DNA of 64,000 nt. Source: an uncultured Paracoccaceae bacterium (GTDB taxonomy: Bacteria > Pseudomonadota > Alphaproteobacteria > Rhodobacterales > Rhodobacteraceae). Both the position numbers and the translations under genes were made by a program. Shown piece by piece: positions 35,186-43,741 of this stretch; the stretch's first letter is position 1; each line of letters starts with the position of its first letter. Where the stretch lies: NCBI GenBank assembly GCA_947492475.1, contig CANLNM010000003.1:186001-250000 (forward strand). The letters are read 5' to 3'. The notes beneath the pieces were generated by a model. That model did no database searches. It was not told where the DNA came from and was given only the letters and a program-made list of their open reading frames with translations.

Positions 35186-35974
35186 ATGACCCTTTCGATG
35201 GCAGGCAAAAGAGGCCTGATCATGGGCGTTGCCAATGAACGGTCTATTGCATGGGGCGTTGCCCGTGAAATGCACAAAGCCGGGGCCGAGCTGGCCTTTT
35301 CCTACCAAGGTGAAGCGTTCAAAAAACGACTGGAACCTTTGGCACAAAGCGCTGGCAGCGATTTTCTGGTCGACTGCGATGTGACGGATGATGCATCGAT
35401 GGATACGTTGTTTGATGAACTGAAAACCCGCTGGGGCAGCATCGATTTTGTGGTCCACGCCATCGCCTATTCGGACAAAAACGAACTGACGGGTGATATC
35501 CGGGACACGACCCGCGACAATTTCAAAAACTCGTTGGATATCAGCTGTTTTTCATTGATCGACGTGTCACGCCGTGCGGCGGAAATCATGCCAAATGGCG
35601 GGACAATCCTGACCATGACCTATCAGGGCGCCAACCGCGTGACCCCCTATTACAACGTGATGGGTGTGGCCAAAGCGGCGCTGGAAAGTGCGACCCGTTA
35701 TCTGGCCAACGATCTGGGACGCCAAGGTATCCGCGTGAACGCGATTTCACCCGGCCCGATGAAAACGCTGGCCGGTGCGGCCATTGGCGGTGCGCGACGC
35801 ACGTTCAAGCACACCGAACAAAACGCCCCAATGAAGGCCAATGCAACACTGGCCGCCGTGGGTGGCACGGCTGTTTATCTGGCGTCTGATGCGGGGGCCT
35901 GCACAACCGGTGAAATCATCCGCGTGGATGGTGGGTATCATGTGCTGGGCATGCCTCAGATTGAGAACATGTAA
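35186..35974 (+). CDS. fabI: Enoyl-ACP reductase (FabI)
   Basis: A 262-residue short-chain-dehydrogenase-type reductase. It starts MTLSMAGKRGLIMGVANERSIAWG, with the FabI form of the nucleotide-binding loop, has the HAIAYSDK segment, and carries the catalytic Tyr-x6-Lys in YYNVMGVAK. It catalyses the last step of each elongation cycle (NADH-dependent). CAGGAG precedes the ATG. A strong terminator directly follows, ending the fab group. Confidence 0.96.
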   Translation: MTLSMAGKRGLIMGVANERSIAWGVAREMHKAGAELAFSYQGEAFKKRLEPLAQSAGSDFLVDCDVTDDASMDTLFDELKTRWGSIDFVVHAIAYSDKNELTGDIRDTTRDNFKNSLDISCFSLIDVSRRAAEIMPNGGTILTMTYQGANRVTPYYNVMGVAKAALESATRYLANDLGRQGIRVNAISPGPMKTLAGAAIGGARRTFKHTEQNAPMKANATLAAVGGTAVYLASDAGACTTGEIIRVDGGYHVLGMPQIENM

Positions 35975-35980
35975 TCACAT

Positions 35981-36007
35981 GGGCCGCGCAACACGCGGCC
36001 CATTTTT
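35981..36007 (+). terminator. Rho-independent terminator after fabI
   Basis: GGGCCGCG (35981-35988) and CGCGGCCC (35994-36001) form an 8-base perfect stem around a 5-base loop, followed by ATTTTT. It lies 7 bases after the fabI stop and between two convergent genes. Confidence 0.9.
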
Positions 36008-36016
36008 CACACGCAT

Positions 36017-36448
36017 TTATGCGGTGATTTCAACCATTTCGATGGCAAAGGTCAGGTCCTGACCTGCCAGCGGGTGGTTTGCATCCAAAACGATTTCTGT
36101 TTCGTTGGCTTCGACGATGGTCACAGGAATAGCTTGGCCATTTGGGGCCTGCATCTGCAATTGTGTGCCCGGCTCGGTCGGGATTTCGTCGGGAATATCG
36201 GCGCGTGGCACGGCTTGGCGCGCCTCTGGGTTCACTTGGCCATAGGCTTCGTCACAGGGCACCTGCACGGTTTTCTTGTCACCAACCACCATGCCGGGGA
36301 TCGCTTTGTCCAAGCCGGGAATGATCTGACCAGATCCAACAGCGAATTCCAGCGGATCGCGGCCCTCTGAGCTGTCGAAAACGTCGCCATTGTTCAGGGT
36401 GCCGGTGTAATGAATGCGTACGGTATCACCCGCTTTGGCTTGGGTCAT
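36017..36448 (-). CDS. FKBP-type peptidyl-prolyl isomerase (SlyD-like)
   Basis: A 143-residue FKBP: VRIHYTGTLNNGDVFDSS, FAVGSGQIIPGLDKAIPGM and the insert-in-flap region (GDKKTVQVPCDEAYG onward), with NHPLAGQDLTF before the end. These are the features of the SlyD / FkpB group; the His-rich metal tail of E. coli SlyD is absent. It acts as a cytoplasmic prolyl isomerase and chaperone. The gene is convergent with fabI and divergent from the dehalogenase cassette. Confidence 0.94.
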   Translation of the reverse strand: MTQAKAGDTVRIHYTGTLNNGDVFDSSEGRDPLEFAVGSGQIIPGLDKAIPGMVVGDKKTVQVPCDEAYGQVNPEARQAVPRADIPDEIPTEPGTQLQMQAPNGQAIPVTIVEANETEIVLDANHPLAGQDLTFAIEMVEITA

Positions 36449-36623
36449 GATTGTCTACCTTATGGTGAAAATTTGATGCGGCACCTTAATTGGCAGGGGT
36501 GCAAAACGCAAACCGCGTTAACACCTTGTGCCAAAACGCCCCAATGCGCGCATTGTGCGGTTACAATTTTCGGCTTTCCCCGCCACTTGGCCCATGCCAA
36601 GCTCTGGCCAAAGGAGACCCCGA

Positions 36624-37301
36624 ATGCCGATCACGACCTGTATTTTTGACGCCTATGGCACGTTGCTGGATGTCAATGCCGCCGCCCGCGAAGCCGCCGG
36701 CGAGCCGGGCCATCAGAAACTGGCCGAGGTCTGGCCAAAACTGGCTGCAGATTGGCGCGCCAAGCAGTTGCAATACACGTGGCTGCGCGCTGTGGCGGAT
36801 CAGCATTGCGATTTTTGGCAGGTCACGCAGGACGGGCTGGATTGGGCGATGGAGGCATCCAATCTGGACGATCCGGAACTGCGCGAACGTCTGTTGGCGC
36901 TGTATTATGAATTGGCCGCCTATCCCGAAGTGCCCGATATGTTAGCAAACCTGAAATCGCGTGGGCTGAACACGGCGATCCTGACCAATGGCACGCCTGA
37001 TATGGTATCAGCCGCCTGTGGATCGGCCGGGATTGATGAATTGCTGGACGATGTCCTAAGCGTGCAATCCGTCGGCGTTTATAAACCCCATGACAGCGTT
37101 TATGCACTGGTGGAACAGCGGTTCAACTGCGCACGCGACGAGGTTCTGTTTGTGTCATCCAATGGTTGGGACGCCGCCGGGGCCGCCGGGTTTGGGTTCA
37201 ACTCCGTTTGGGTCAACCGCGCAGGCGACCCGCTGGATCGGCTTTATGCCACGCCAGATCACATTCTGACCGACCTGACCACAATCCCGGATTTTGCCTG
37301 A
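36624..37301 (+). CDS. Haloacid dehalogenase type II
   Basis: A 225-residue HAD-superfamily enzyme: DAYGTLLD (nucleophile Asp near residue 8), the ILTNGTP motif with the Ser/Thr of motif II, VYKPHDSVY (Lys) and VSSNGWDAAGAAGFG. This set matches L-2-haloacid dehalogenases, which hydrolyse 2-haloacids with inversion. GGAG 7 bases before the ATG at 36624 supports this start. It is the first of four tightly coupled genes; the TGA overlaps the next ATG (TGATG). Confidence 0.9.
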   Translation: MPITTCIFDAYGTLLDVNAAAREAAGEPGHQKLAEVWPKLAADWRAKQLQYTWLRAVADQHCDFWQVTQDGLDWAMEASNLDDPELRERLLALYYELAAYPEVPDMLANLKSRGLNTAILTNGTPDMVSAACGSAGIDELLDDVLSVQSVGVYKPHDSVYALVEQRFNCARDEVLFVSSNGWDAAGAAGFGFNSVWVNRAGDPLDRLYATPDHILTDLTTIPDFA

Positions 37302-38131
37302 TGCCCACATTTATCACCAGTGACGGCCTGACCCTATCGTATGAGGATCAAGGCAAAGGGCCGGTTCTTCTGTGTCTTGCTGGGCTGACCCGCAATGCGC
37401 GGGATTTTGAACCGCTGCTGCCCCATCTGCCACATCACCGGATCATCCGTTTGGATTATCGCGGCCGGGGCAACAGCGACTATGACCCTGATTTCACCCA
37501 TTATTCCGTCCCTCGCGAAGCCGAGGACGTGATCGAACTGCTGGATCATCTGGCATTGGACCGGGTCACGCTGTTGGGCACATCGCGAGGCGGGCTGATC
37601 GCCATGATGCTGGGCGCGACCCATGTGCACCGACTAAATGGTGTGATCCTGAACGATATCGGCCCGGTGATCGACATGCCCGGCCTGTCGCGGATCATGG
37701 CCTATGTGGGCAATAAACCCGTGGCAAAAACCTATGACGACGCAGCGCTGGGGCTGGCCAAATTTTACGGCGACGAATTCCCCGATGTCAGCGTCGAAAC
37801 ATGGCGTCGTCAGGCGGTTGCGATGTATCTGGAAACCGAAACCGGGTTGGAATTGCGATACGATCCGGCGCTCAAGGATGCGTTTAACGCACAGGCTTCT
37901 TCTAACGAAGAGGTCGATTTATGGCCGTTGTTTGACACGTTAAATGCCGTGCCTGTGGCTGTGATCCGGGGCGGGAACTCAGATCTTTTGTCGGCAAAAA
38001 CCTTGTCCGATATGCAGGCCCGTCATCCCAATCTGATCGCGGCTACAGTGCCGGATCGCGGCCATGTGCCGTTTTTAGATGAACCCGAAAGCCTGACCAT
38101 GATCCACACCCTATTGGAGCGCACAGCATGA
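37301..38131 (+). CDS. Alpha/beta hydrolase
   Basis: A 276-residue alpha/beta hydrolase with LAGLTRNARDFEP near the start, DYRGRGNSDY, the nucleophile elbow GTSRGGL and the His in PDRGHVPFLDEP. The sequence style resembles haloalkane dehalogenase and esterase-like hydrolases, but the halide-stabilising Trp cannot be placed with certainty. It is translationally coupled on both sides: the start overlaps the dehalogenase stop and the stop overlaps the dehydratase start (ATGA). No signal peptide. Confidence 0.88.
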   Translation: MPTFITSDGLTLSYEDQGKGPVLLCLAGLTRNARDFEPLLPHLPHHRIIRLDYRGRGNSDYDPDFTHYSVPREAEDVIELLDHLALDRVTLLGTSRGGLIAMMLGATHVHRLNGVILNDIGPVIDMPGLSRIMAYVGNKPVAKTYDDAALGLAKFYGDEFPDVSVETWRRQAVAMYLETETGLELRYDPALKDAFNAQASSNEEVDLWPLFDTLNAVPVAVIRGGNSDLLSAKTLSDMQARHPNLIAATVPDRGHVPFLDEPESLTMIHTLLERTA

Positions 38132-39105
38132 GCAATATCGACATGATCCGCGCCGCGCAGCAGCGGCTAAAGGGACGCGCGCGCCATACGCCGCTATTGT
38201 CGTCCCCGTTTCTGGACGACATTGCCGGGCGTCGGGTTCTGCTGAAACCAGAATGCCTGCAACATACCGGATCGTTCAAATTTCGCGGGGCTTGGTCGGC
38301 TCTGTCTGCCCTGCCTGATGATGTGCGCAAACACGGGGTGATCGCGTTTTCATCCGGCAATCATGCCCAAGGCGTGGCCTATGCCGCCGCCCAGCATGGC
38401 GTGGCGTCGGTGATTGTCATGCCCAATGACGCGCCGCAACTGAAAATCGACAATACCCGCGCGCTGGGGGCCGAAGTGGTTCTCTATGATCGCCCCGGCG
38501 GTGAAAGCCGCGAAGCCTTGGGTGACAAAATCGCGACCGAGCGGGGCCTGACATTGGTGCGCCCGTTTGATGACCCCCAGGTGATCGCGGGCCAAGGCAC
38601 GGCTGGTCTGGAAATCGCCCAAGATGCCAATGCGCTAGGGATCAAGGATGCCGACGTTCTGGTACCCTGTGGCGGTGGCGGCCTGACCTCTGGGATCGCG
38701 ATGGCGCTGGCCGCGGATGCGCCGGGGTTGCGGGCACGGCCCTGTGAACCAGTCGGGTTTGACGACGTGAAACGATCCCTCAGCTGCGGAGAAATTCAAC
38801 GCAACAGCGCGCAATCTGGGTCGATCTGTGACGCCATCATCACGCCGCAACCGGGCAACATCACATTCCCGATAATGTCCGATCTGTGCGGCCCCGGCAT
38901 AACCGTGTCTGACGACGATTGCCAGCGCGCCATGGCGGCGGCGTTCACCCGATTAAAGGTCGTGATCGAACCGGGCGGCGCTGTGGCTTTGGCGGCCGCA
39001 CTCTATCGCCCTGATACAATATCGGGCGACACCGTGATTGCCGTGGCGTCAGGTGGAAATGTAGATTCCAAAATGTTTCAACAAGCCTTGGAGAAATACG
39101 CGTGA
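38128..39105 (+). CDS. PLP-dependent threonine/serine dehydratase-like enzyme
   Basis: A 325-residue fold-type II PLP enzyme: the PLP Lys is in GSFKFRGA, the phosphate-binding SSGNHAQGVA and CGGGGLTSGIA loops follow, and SGGN ends the domain. It fits the catabolic threonine dehydratase / serine racemase-like group without an ACT domain. The start overlaps the hydrolase stop by 4 bases and its own stop overlaps the next GTG. The segment after residue 195 (ARPCEPVGFDDVKRSL) is where the substrate-specific region lies; EPVGFDD replaces the usual EPEG. Confidence 0.92.
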   Translation: MSNIDMIRAAQQRLKGRARHTPLLSSPFLDDIAGRRVLLKPECLQHTGSFKFRGAWSALSALPDDVRKHGVIAFSSGNHAQGVAYAAAQHGVASVIVMPNDAPQLKIDNTRALGAEVVLYDRPGGESREALGDKIATERGLTLVRPFDDPQVIAGQGTAGLEIAQDANALGIKDADVLVPCGGGGLTSGIAMALAADAPGLRARPCEPVGFDDVKRSLSCGEIQRNSAQSGSICDAIITPQPGNITFPIMSDLCGPGITVSDDDCQRAMAAAFTRLKVVIEPGGAVALAAALYRPDTISGDTVIAVASGGNVDSKMFQQALEKYA

Positions 39106-40307
39106 CCGACTTTACCATTGCCAGCTTTAACGTGAAAAACCTGATCGGCGCCGGGCAGGAATATTACAAATATCAGGAATACACGCCCGAAGAATTTGCC
39201 TGGAAACAGGATTGGATGGCGGATCAGCTGTTGACGATGGACGCGGATATCGTTGGGTTCCAAGAGATCTTTGAAGAAAGCGCGCTGGCTTCGGTCATCT
39301 CAGAGGCCGACAAACGTGGGATCGCAACAAATGAAATCACCATCCCCGACCGGTCCAAACGCTATCATAAACGCGCGATTTTTCGCAAACTGGCCTATCG
39401 TCCCTATACGGATGCGCAACTGGCCTTTGCCTCCAATGCCAATGATGGCGGCCCCGGTCAGCGCCGCCCCGGTTTGGCGGTTCTGTCACGGTTTGGGTTC
39501 AAAGGCGCGCCCGAAATCATCCAAAAACTGGATGAACCGCTGGATATCCCATTGCAGGCCTTGGGTGGGGGCGATGCGGGATCATATCGCGTTGAACGTC
39601 TGTCGCGCCCGATCCTAAAGGTGCGCGTTCCTGTGGGCGGCGAAGTCATCACCGTGTTCAACTGTCATCTGAAATCCAAACTGGGGGAATTTGTCCGCCC
39701 CGAAGGTGCAGAATTTGCCCCAGAATCCGACCTGACCGCCTATGATCCGGTGGGCCGCGCATTGGGCGCGATGCGGGCGGCGTTGCGCCGGATGGCCGAA
39801 GCCTGGGTTCTGCGTCGCGAAATTGTCAAAGAAATCGAGCTGGGGCGCCCGGTGATGGTGCTGGGGGATTTTAACGACGGTGAACATGCGGTCAGTTCGG
39901 AAATCATTTCCGGCGAGGCCCCGTTCAAGAATTACAGCTGGATGTTGCGGCACAATGCCAAACACGCCAATGATCGTTACAGCCGTCAGGAAAACGAACA
40001 AATCACCGAAGGCGTTGAATCTGTGCGCCTGCATTCCGCCGAAAAACTGTTTGTACGCAAAAGCTTGCGGGACATGGTTTATACCTCGGCCTTTGGCGGC
40101 GTGTTTGAAAGCATCGACCAGATTTTCCTGTCCCGCCATTTCCACCCCGATTACGCCGATCGCATCGCGGATATGGAATATTTCAGCGTGCTCAACGATC
40201 ATCTGACCGACGGTTCCCACCCCGAAGCGCCCTATAACAAACTCGCTTCGGATCATGGTCAGATCATTGCCCATATGCGTTTGAAACAGGATGACCAAGA
40301 CAATTGA
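39102..40307 (+). CDS. Endonuclease/exonuclease/phosphatase family protein
   Basis: A 401-residue EEP-fold protein: ASFNVKNL at the start, QEIFEE (metal Glu), NCHLKSK (catalytic His), LGDFNDGEHAV (Asp/Asn) and a C-terminal NDHLTDGSHPEAP ... SDHGQIIAHM with the SDH motif. These are the standard metal-dependent phosphodiesterase motifs; substrates may be DNA, RNA, lipids or sugar phosphates. There is no signal peptide. The start is GTG at 39102, overlapping the dehydratase stop (GTGA). It closes the four-gene coupled unit. Confidence 0.9.
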   Translation: MTDFTIASFNVKNLIGAGQEYYKYQEYTPEEFAWKQDWMADQLLTMDADIVGFQEIFEESALASVISEADKRGIATNEITIPDRSKRYHKRAIFRKLAYRPYTDAQLAFASNANDGGPGQRRPGLAVLSRFGFKGAPEIIQKLDEPLDIPLQALGGGDAGSYRVERLSRPILKVRVPVGGEVITVFNCHLKSKLGEFVRPEGAEFAPESDLTAYDPVGRALGAMRAALRRMAEAWVLRREIVKEIELGRPVMVLGDFNDGEHAVSSEIISGEAPFKNYSWMLRHNAKHANDRYSRQENEQITEGVESVRLHSAEKLFVRKSLRDMVYTSAFGGVFESIDQIFLSRHFHPDYADRIADMEYFSVLNDHLTDGSHPEAPYNKLASDHGQIIAHMRLKQDDQDN

Positions 40308-40359
40308 CATTGTAACAGATTCTTGATCAAGTTCGCATCGGGAGGAGCATAACACGGTC

Positions 40360-40389
40360 ATGAGGTTCATTCGGAACCGGAGGCTGTAG
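40360..40389 (+). CDS. Possible 9-residue Arg-rich leader peptide
   Basis: A mini-ORF, MRFIRNRRL, in the leader of the PcaD-like gene. GGAGGAG (40341-40347) lies 12 bases upstream, further than ideal. Four of nine residues are Arg. A large hairpin starts 10 bases after the stop, the arrangement of an attenuator. Translation is unproven. Confidence 0.3.
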   Translation: MRFIRNRRL

Positions 40390-40399
40390 AGTGCTAGCT

Positions 40400-40432
40400 G
40401 GTTCGGGCCACGTTTCTACGTCGGCCCGAACC
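40400..40432 (+). promoter_or_regulatory. Long hairpin before the PcaD-like gene
   Basis: GGTTCGGGCC (40400-40409) pairs with GGCCCGAACC (40423-40432); inside, ACGT and ACGT pair around TTCT, leaving one bulged C. This is a 14-pair stem. AAATTTT follows a few bases later, a weak termination signal. It lies about 50 bases before the ATG of the next gene. Confidence 0.65.
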
Positions 40433-40480
40433 GCAAATTTTCCCGCTTCATTTAGGCCGCCACGGACAGAGGAAACTTTG

Positions 40481-41269
40481 ATGCTCGTTCATAAAATTGA
40501 TCGCGCTGGCGTCACGCTGCATGCCACGGAACAGGGGGCGGGGCGTGATGTGGTTTTGGTGCATGCGTTGGGACTGGACCATCATGTCTGGGATGAAATG
40601 ATCGCCCACATGCCCAACAATATCCGCATCATTTGCGCCGATATGCGTGGGCATGGTCAATCTGACGTGCCCGATGGCCCCTATTCGATGGGGGCTTTGA
40701 TTGCCGATCTAGAAGCAATCTGTGTCGCGCTGAACGTCAAAGACGCCATTGTGGTTGGCCTGTCGATTGGCGGCATGATTGCGCAGGGTCTGGCGGTCAA
40801 ACGGCTTGATCTGGTGCGGGGGTTGGTCCTGTCTAATACGGCGGCAAAAATTGCGCAGCCTTCTGTGTGGCGCAAACGGATTGAAGCGATCCAAGTCAAC
40901 GGGTTAGGCGATATTTCCGACGACACAATTCAGCGCTGGTTTTCAAAGGATTTCCTGCGGGACGGGGATGTCGCCCATTGGCGAAACCAAATTTTGCAAA
41001 CCAACGTGACCGGTTATGCCGCCTGTTGCGCGGCCATTGCAGGCACTGATTTTTTCACCCCCACCAGCAGTTTGCGCCTGCCCACCTTGGGCATCGCCGG
41101 ATCCGAAGACGGATCAACGCCCCCGGATTTGGTGCGCGAAACCATCAATCTGATCCCGGGATCACGATTTGAACTGATGCGCCGTGTTGGGCATTTGCCT
41201 TGTGTTGAAAAACCTGCTGAAGTCGCCGCATTACTGACTGAATTTTTGACCGATACCGGACATATTTAA
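40481..41269 (+). CDS. pcaD: 3-oxoadipate enol-lactonase-like hydrolase
   Basis: A 262-residue alpha/beta hydrolase: LVHALGLDHHVWDEM, DMRGHGQSDVPDGPYSM, GLSIGGMIAQGLA (nucleophile Ser) and GVGHLPCVEKP-type His loop (RVGHLPCVEKP). These are PcaD-like features; PcaD opens 3-oxoadipate enol-lactone in the protocatechuate branch of the beta-ketoadipate pathway. The other pca genes are not in the window, so the exact substrate is unproven. AGAGGA upstream supports the ATG at 40481. An MFS gene follows after 23 bases. Confidence 0.8.
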   Translation: MLVHKIDRAGVTLHATEQGAGRDVVLVHALGLDHHVWDEMIAHMPNNIRIICADMRGHGQSDVPDGPYSMGALIADLEAICVALNVKDAIVVGLSIGGMIAQGLAVKRLDLVRGLVLSNTAAKIAQPSVWRKRIEAIQVNGLGDISDDTIQRWFSKDFLRDGDVAHWRNQILQTNVTGYAACCAAIAGTDFFTPTSSLRLPTLGIAGSEDGSTPPDLVRETINLIPGSRFELMRRVGHLPCVEKPAEVAALLTEFLTDTGHI

Positions 41270-41292
41270 CGGGTTTCCCGTCCAAGGATGAC

Positions 41293-42555
41293 ATGCACGC
41301 CTCAGACCAACCCTCAGCGCAAAGTAGCGGCCAGAAAAAGCGCGCTTTTTCGTTTATTGTCATCACCTTGGTTCTGGACGCGATGGGGTTTGGTCTGGTC
41401 ATTCCGGTGATGCCTGACCTGATCAAAGGCATTCAGGGCGGCACATTGGGCGATGCGGCCGTGTGGGCCGGAATCATGACCACTGTCTTTGCGGTGATGC
41501 AATTTCTGTTCGGCCCCACCATCGGGTCATTGTCAGACAGGTTCGGGCGTCGCCCGGTTTTGCTGATGTCGTTATTTGTCATGAGCCTGGATTATCTGGT
41601 TCTGGCGCTGGCGCAAAACCTGTGGCTGTTGCTGGTCATCCGCATGATCGGTGGGATCACCGCCGCGACCCATTCCACCGCTAGTGCCTATGTGGCGGAT
41701 ATTTCTGATCCAGATGACAAGGCGGCTAACTTTGGCATTCTGGGGGCCGCCTTTGGGGTTGGTTTTGTGCTGGGACCGGTGATCGGCGGTTTGCTGGCCG
41801 AATTTGGGGTGCGCGCCCCGTTTTACGCTGCGGCGGCTTTGGCCTTTGCCAATATGGTGTTTGGCTATTTTGTGCTGCCCGAAACCGTCACCGACCGCAT
41901 TCGTCGCCCGTTTGAATGGCGCCGTGCCAATCCTGTCGGAGCGTTTCGCAAAATCGTGGAATTACCCCAAATCCGGGTGCTGTTGGCGCTGTTTTTCATC
42001 TATGAATTTGCGCTGATGGTCTATTCGGTCACTTGGGCGTTTTTCACTCAAGAACGACTGGGCTGGGACAGCCGAATGGTGGGCTGGTCGTTGGGGGCCT
42101 ATGGTATTTCGATCGCGGTGGTGCAGGCCGTGTTGCTGCGATACGTGCTACGCTGGCTGGGCAACCGGTTGACGATCATCTGGGGCATCGTGTTTGAACT
42201 GACTGCCATGGTGTTTCTGGTCTTCGTCACCCAAGGCTGGATGGTCATGGCCTTTATTCCGATCATGGGGTTGGGCGCGGTGGTCCACCCTGCCCTGACC
42301 GGCGTCATGAGCCGCATGACAGACGACAACCAACAGGGCGAATTACAGGGCGTGCTCAGTTCAACCCGCTCAGTCGCCCATATCTTTGCACCGATGGTGA
42401 TGGGCTATATTTTCTGGTTCTATACCCGCGAAACCGGGCTTTACCTGCCCGGCGCGCCCTTTGCCTTTGCGGCGATATTAACCTTGATCGGCTTGGTCAT
42501 TTTTGTAGGCTTTACCCAACGGGATCGGCCAAGACCGACATCAAACCGTCGCTAA
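41293..42555 (+). CDS. MFS transporter, TetA/Bcr-like drug or metabolite exporter
   Basis: A 420-residue, 12-helix major facilitator protein: LDAMGFGLVIPVMPDLI in helix 1, GSLSDRFGRRPVLL (motif A) between helices 2 and 3, and GAAFGVGFVLGPVIGGLL (motif C, antiporter type) in helix 5. It resembles the class of TetA-like TCR/Tet transporters, which export tetracyclines or unknown metabolites by proton antiport. AAGGA before the ATG supports the start. It probably shares a transcript with the PcaD-like gene, and one could guess that it moves a catabolic intermediate. Confidence 0.88.
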   Translation: MHASDQPSAQSSGQKKRAFSFIVITLVLDAMGFGLVIPVMPDLIKGIQGGTLGDAAVWAGIMTTVFAVMQFLFGPTIGSLSDRFGRRPVLLMSLFVMSLDYLVLALAQNLWLLLVIRMIGGITAATHSTASAYVADISDPDDKAANFGILGAAFGVGFVLGPVIGGLLAEFGVRAPFYAAAALAFANMVFGYFVLPETVTDRIRRPFEWRRANPVGAFRKIVELPQIRVLLALFFIYEFALMVYSVTWAFFTQERLGWDSRMVGWSLGAYGISIAVVQAVLLRYVLRWLGNRLTIIWGIVFELTAMVFLVFVTQGWMVMAFIPIMGLGAVVHPALTGVMSRMTDDNQQGELQGVLSSTRSVAHIFAPMVMGYIFWFYTRETGLYLPGAPFAFAAILTLIGLVIFVGFTQRDRPRPTSNRR

Positions 42556-42625
42556 AGGAATAGCGCAGGCAGATGTGGGACGATGAACTGATTGAACCGA
42601 TCAGGCGCACCCACAGGAGCCCGCT

Positions 42626-43720
42626 ATGACATTGGTAAAAGCCGCCGTTTGCCATGACTTTGGGCAACCATTGCAGATCCAAGACGTCGCATTGCGTAAC
42701 GCCCAAGCAGGTGAACTGGGCATAACCCTAGAAGCCGTCGCCATCTGCCATTCCGATATTTCATATGCGGATGGGGCATGGGGCGGATCATTGCCTGCGG
42801 TTTATGGCCACGAAGCCGCCGGTCGTGTGACCCAGATTGGCGATGGTGTCACCGGGATTAATCTAGGGGATCGCGTTGTTGTGACCTTGATCCGGTCCTG
42901 CGGCACCTGCCCGACCTGTAGTTCCGGCAAACCTGTGATTTGTGAAACGCCCTATGATGGCGACACCGGCCCGTTAACCATGGCCGACGGATCCAAGCTG
43001 CATCAGGCGATGGCCTGTGGCGCCTTCGCAGAAAAGGTGGTGGTGCATCAAAGTCAGGTCGTGCGTGTGGCCGATACCCTTTCCCCCGAAGCCGCCGCTT
43101 TGCTGGCCTGTGGGGTGATCACGGGTGTTGGCGCAGTGGTGAACGCGGCGCAATTGCGCGCAGGTCAGGATGTGGTTGTGATCGGCGCGGGCGGCGTCGG
43201 GCTAAACGCAATCCAAGGCGCGCGGATCGCCGGGGCGCGGCGCATCATCGCCGTGGACATGACCCAAGACAAACTGAATGTCGCGCGGGATTTTGGCGCA
43301 ACGGATGGCGTTTTGATCGATGATCCGGCTGTGGGCGGCAAACCGTGGCGCGCCGCAAAACAGGCCATGGGTCGGGGCGCGGATGCGGTTTTTGTCACCG
43401 TGGGGGTCAGCGCCGCCTATGATGACGCGCCGCGCTATCTGGCCCCGGCGGGTCGGGTTTATATGGTTGGCATGCCGCATGTGGGGGCAAAATCCACCTA
43501 TGAGCCCGTGATGATGGCCGCCGTCGGCCAAGGCATGATCGGCACCAAAATGGGCGATACGGTGATCCGCCGCGATATTCCTTGGATGGTTGATATGTAT
43601 GAACAGGGCCGCCTGAAACTGGATGAACTGATCGCAAAACGCTGGCGATTGGATCAAATCAACGACGCGATTGCCGATACCAAATCCGGCGTTGCAGGGC
43701 GCAATATCATCATGTTCTGA
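42626..43720 (+). CDS. Zinc-dependent alcohol dehydrogenase
   Basis: A 364-residue medium-chain dehydrogenase. Catalytic zinc ligands are visible in AICHSD (Cys), YGHEAAG (His-Glu) and LACGVITG (Cys); structural zinc in the CGTCPTCSSGKPVIC segment; the Rossmann loop is GAGGVGLNAIQGA. It oxidises an alcohol or aldehyde adduct with NAD(P). CAGGAG before the ATG supports the start. The gene lies 21 bases upstream of the enolase-superfamily gene; both may act on the same sugar acid or aromatic substrate. Confidence 0.92.
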   Translation: MTLVKAAVCHDFGQPLQIQDVALRNAQAGELGITLEAVAICHSDISYADGAWGGSLPAVYGHEAAGRVTQIGDGVTGINLGDRVVVTLIRSCGTCPTCSSGKPVICETPYDGDTGPLTMADGSKLHQAMACGAFAEKVVVHQSQVVRVADTLSPEAAALLACGVITGVGAVVNAAQLRAGQDVVVIGAGGVGLNAIQGARIAGARRIIAVDMTQDKLNVARDFGATDGVLIDDPAVGGKPWRAAKQAMGRGADAVFVTVGVSAAYDDAPRYLAPAGRVYMVGMPHVGAKSTYEPVMMAAVGQGMIGTKMGDTVIRRDIPWMVDMYEQGRLKLDELIAKRWRLDQINDAIADTKSGVAGRNIIMF

Positions 43721-43741
43721 TCCCCAAACAAGAGGACCAAG

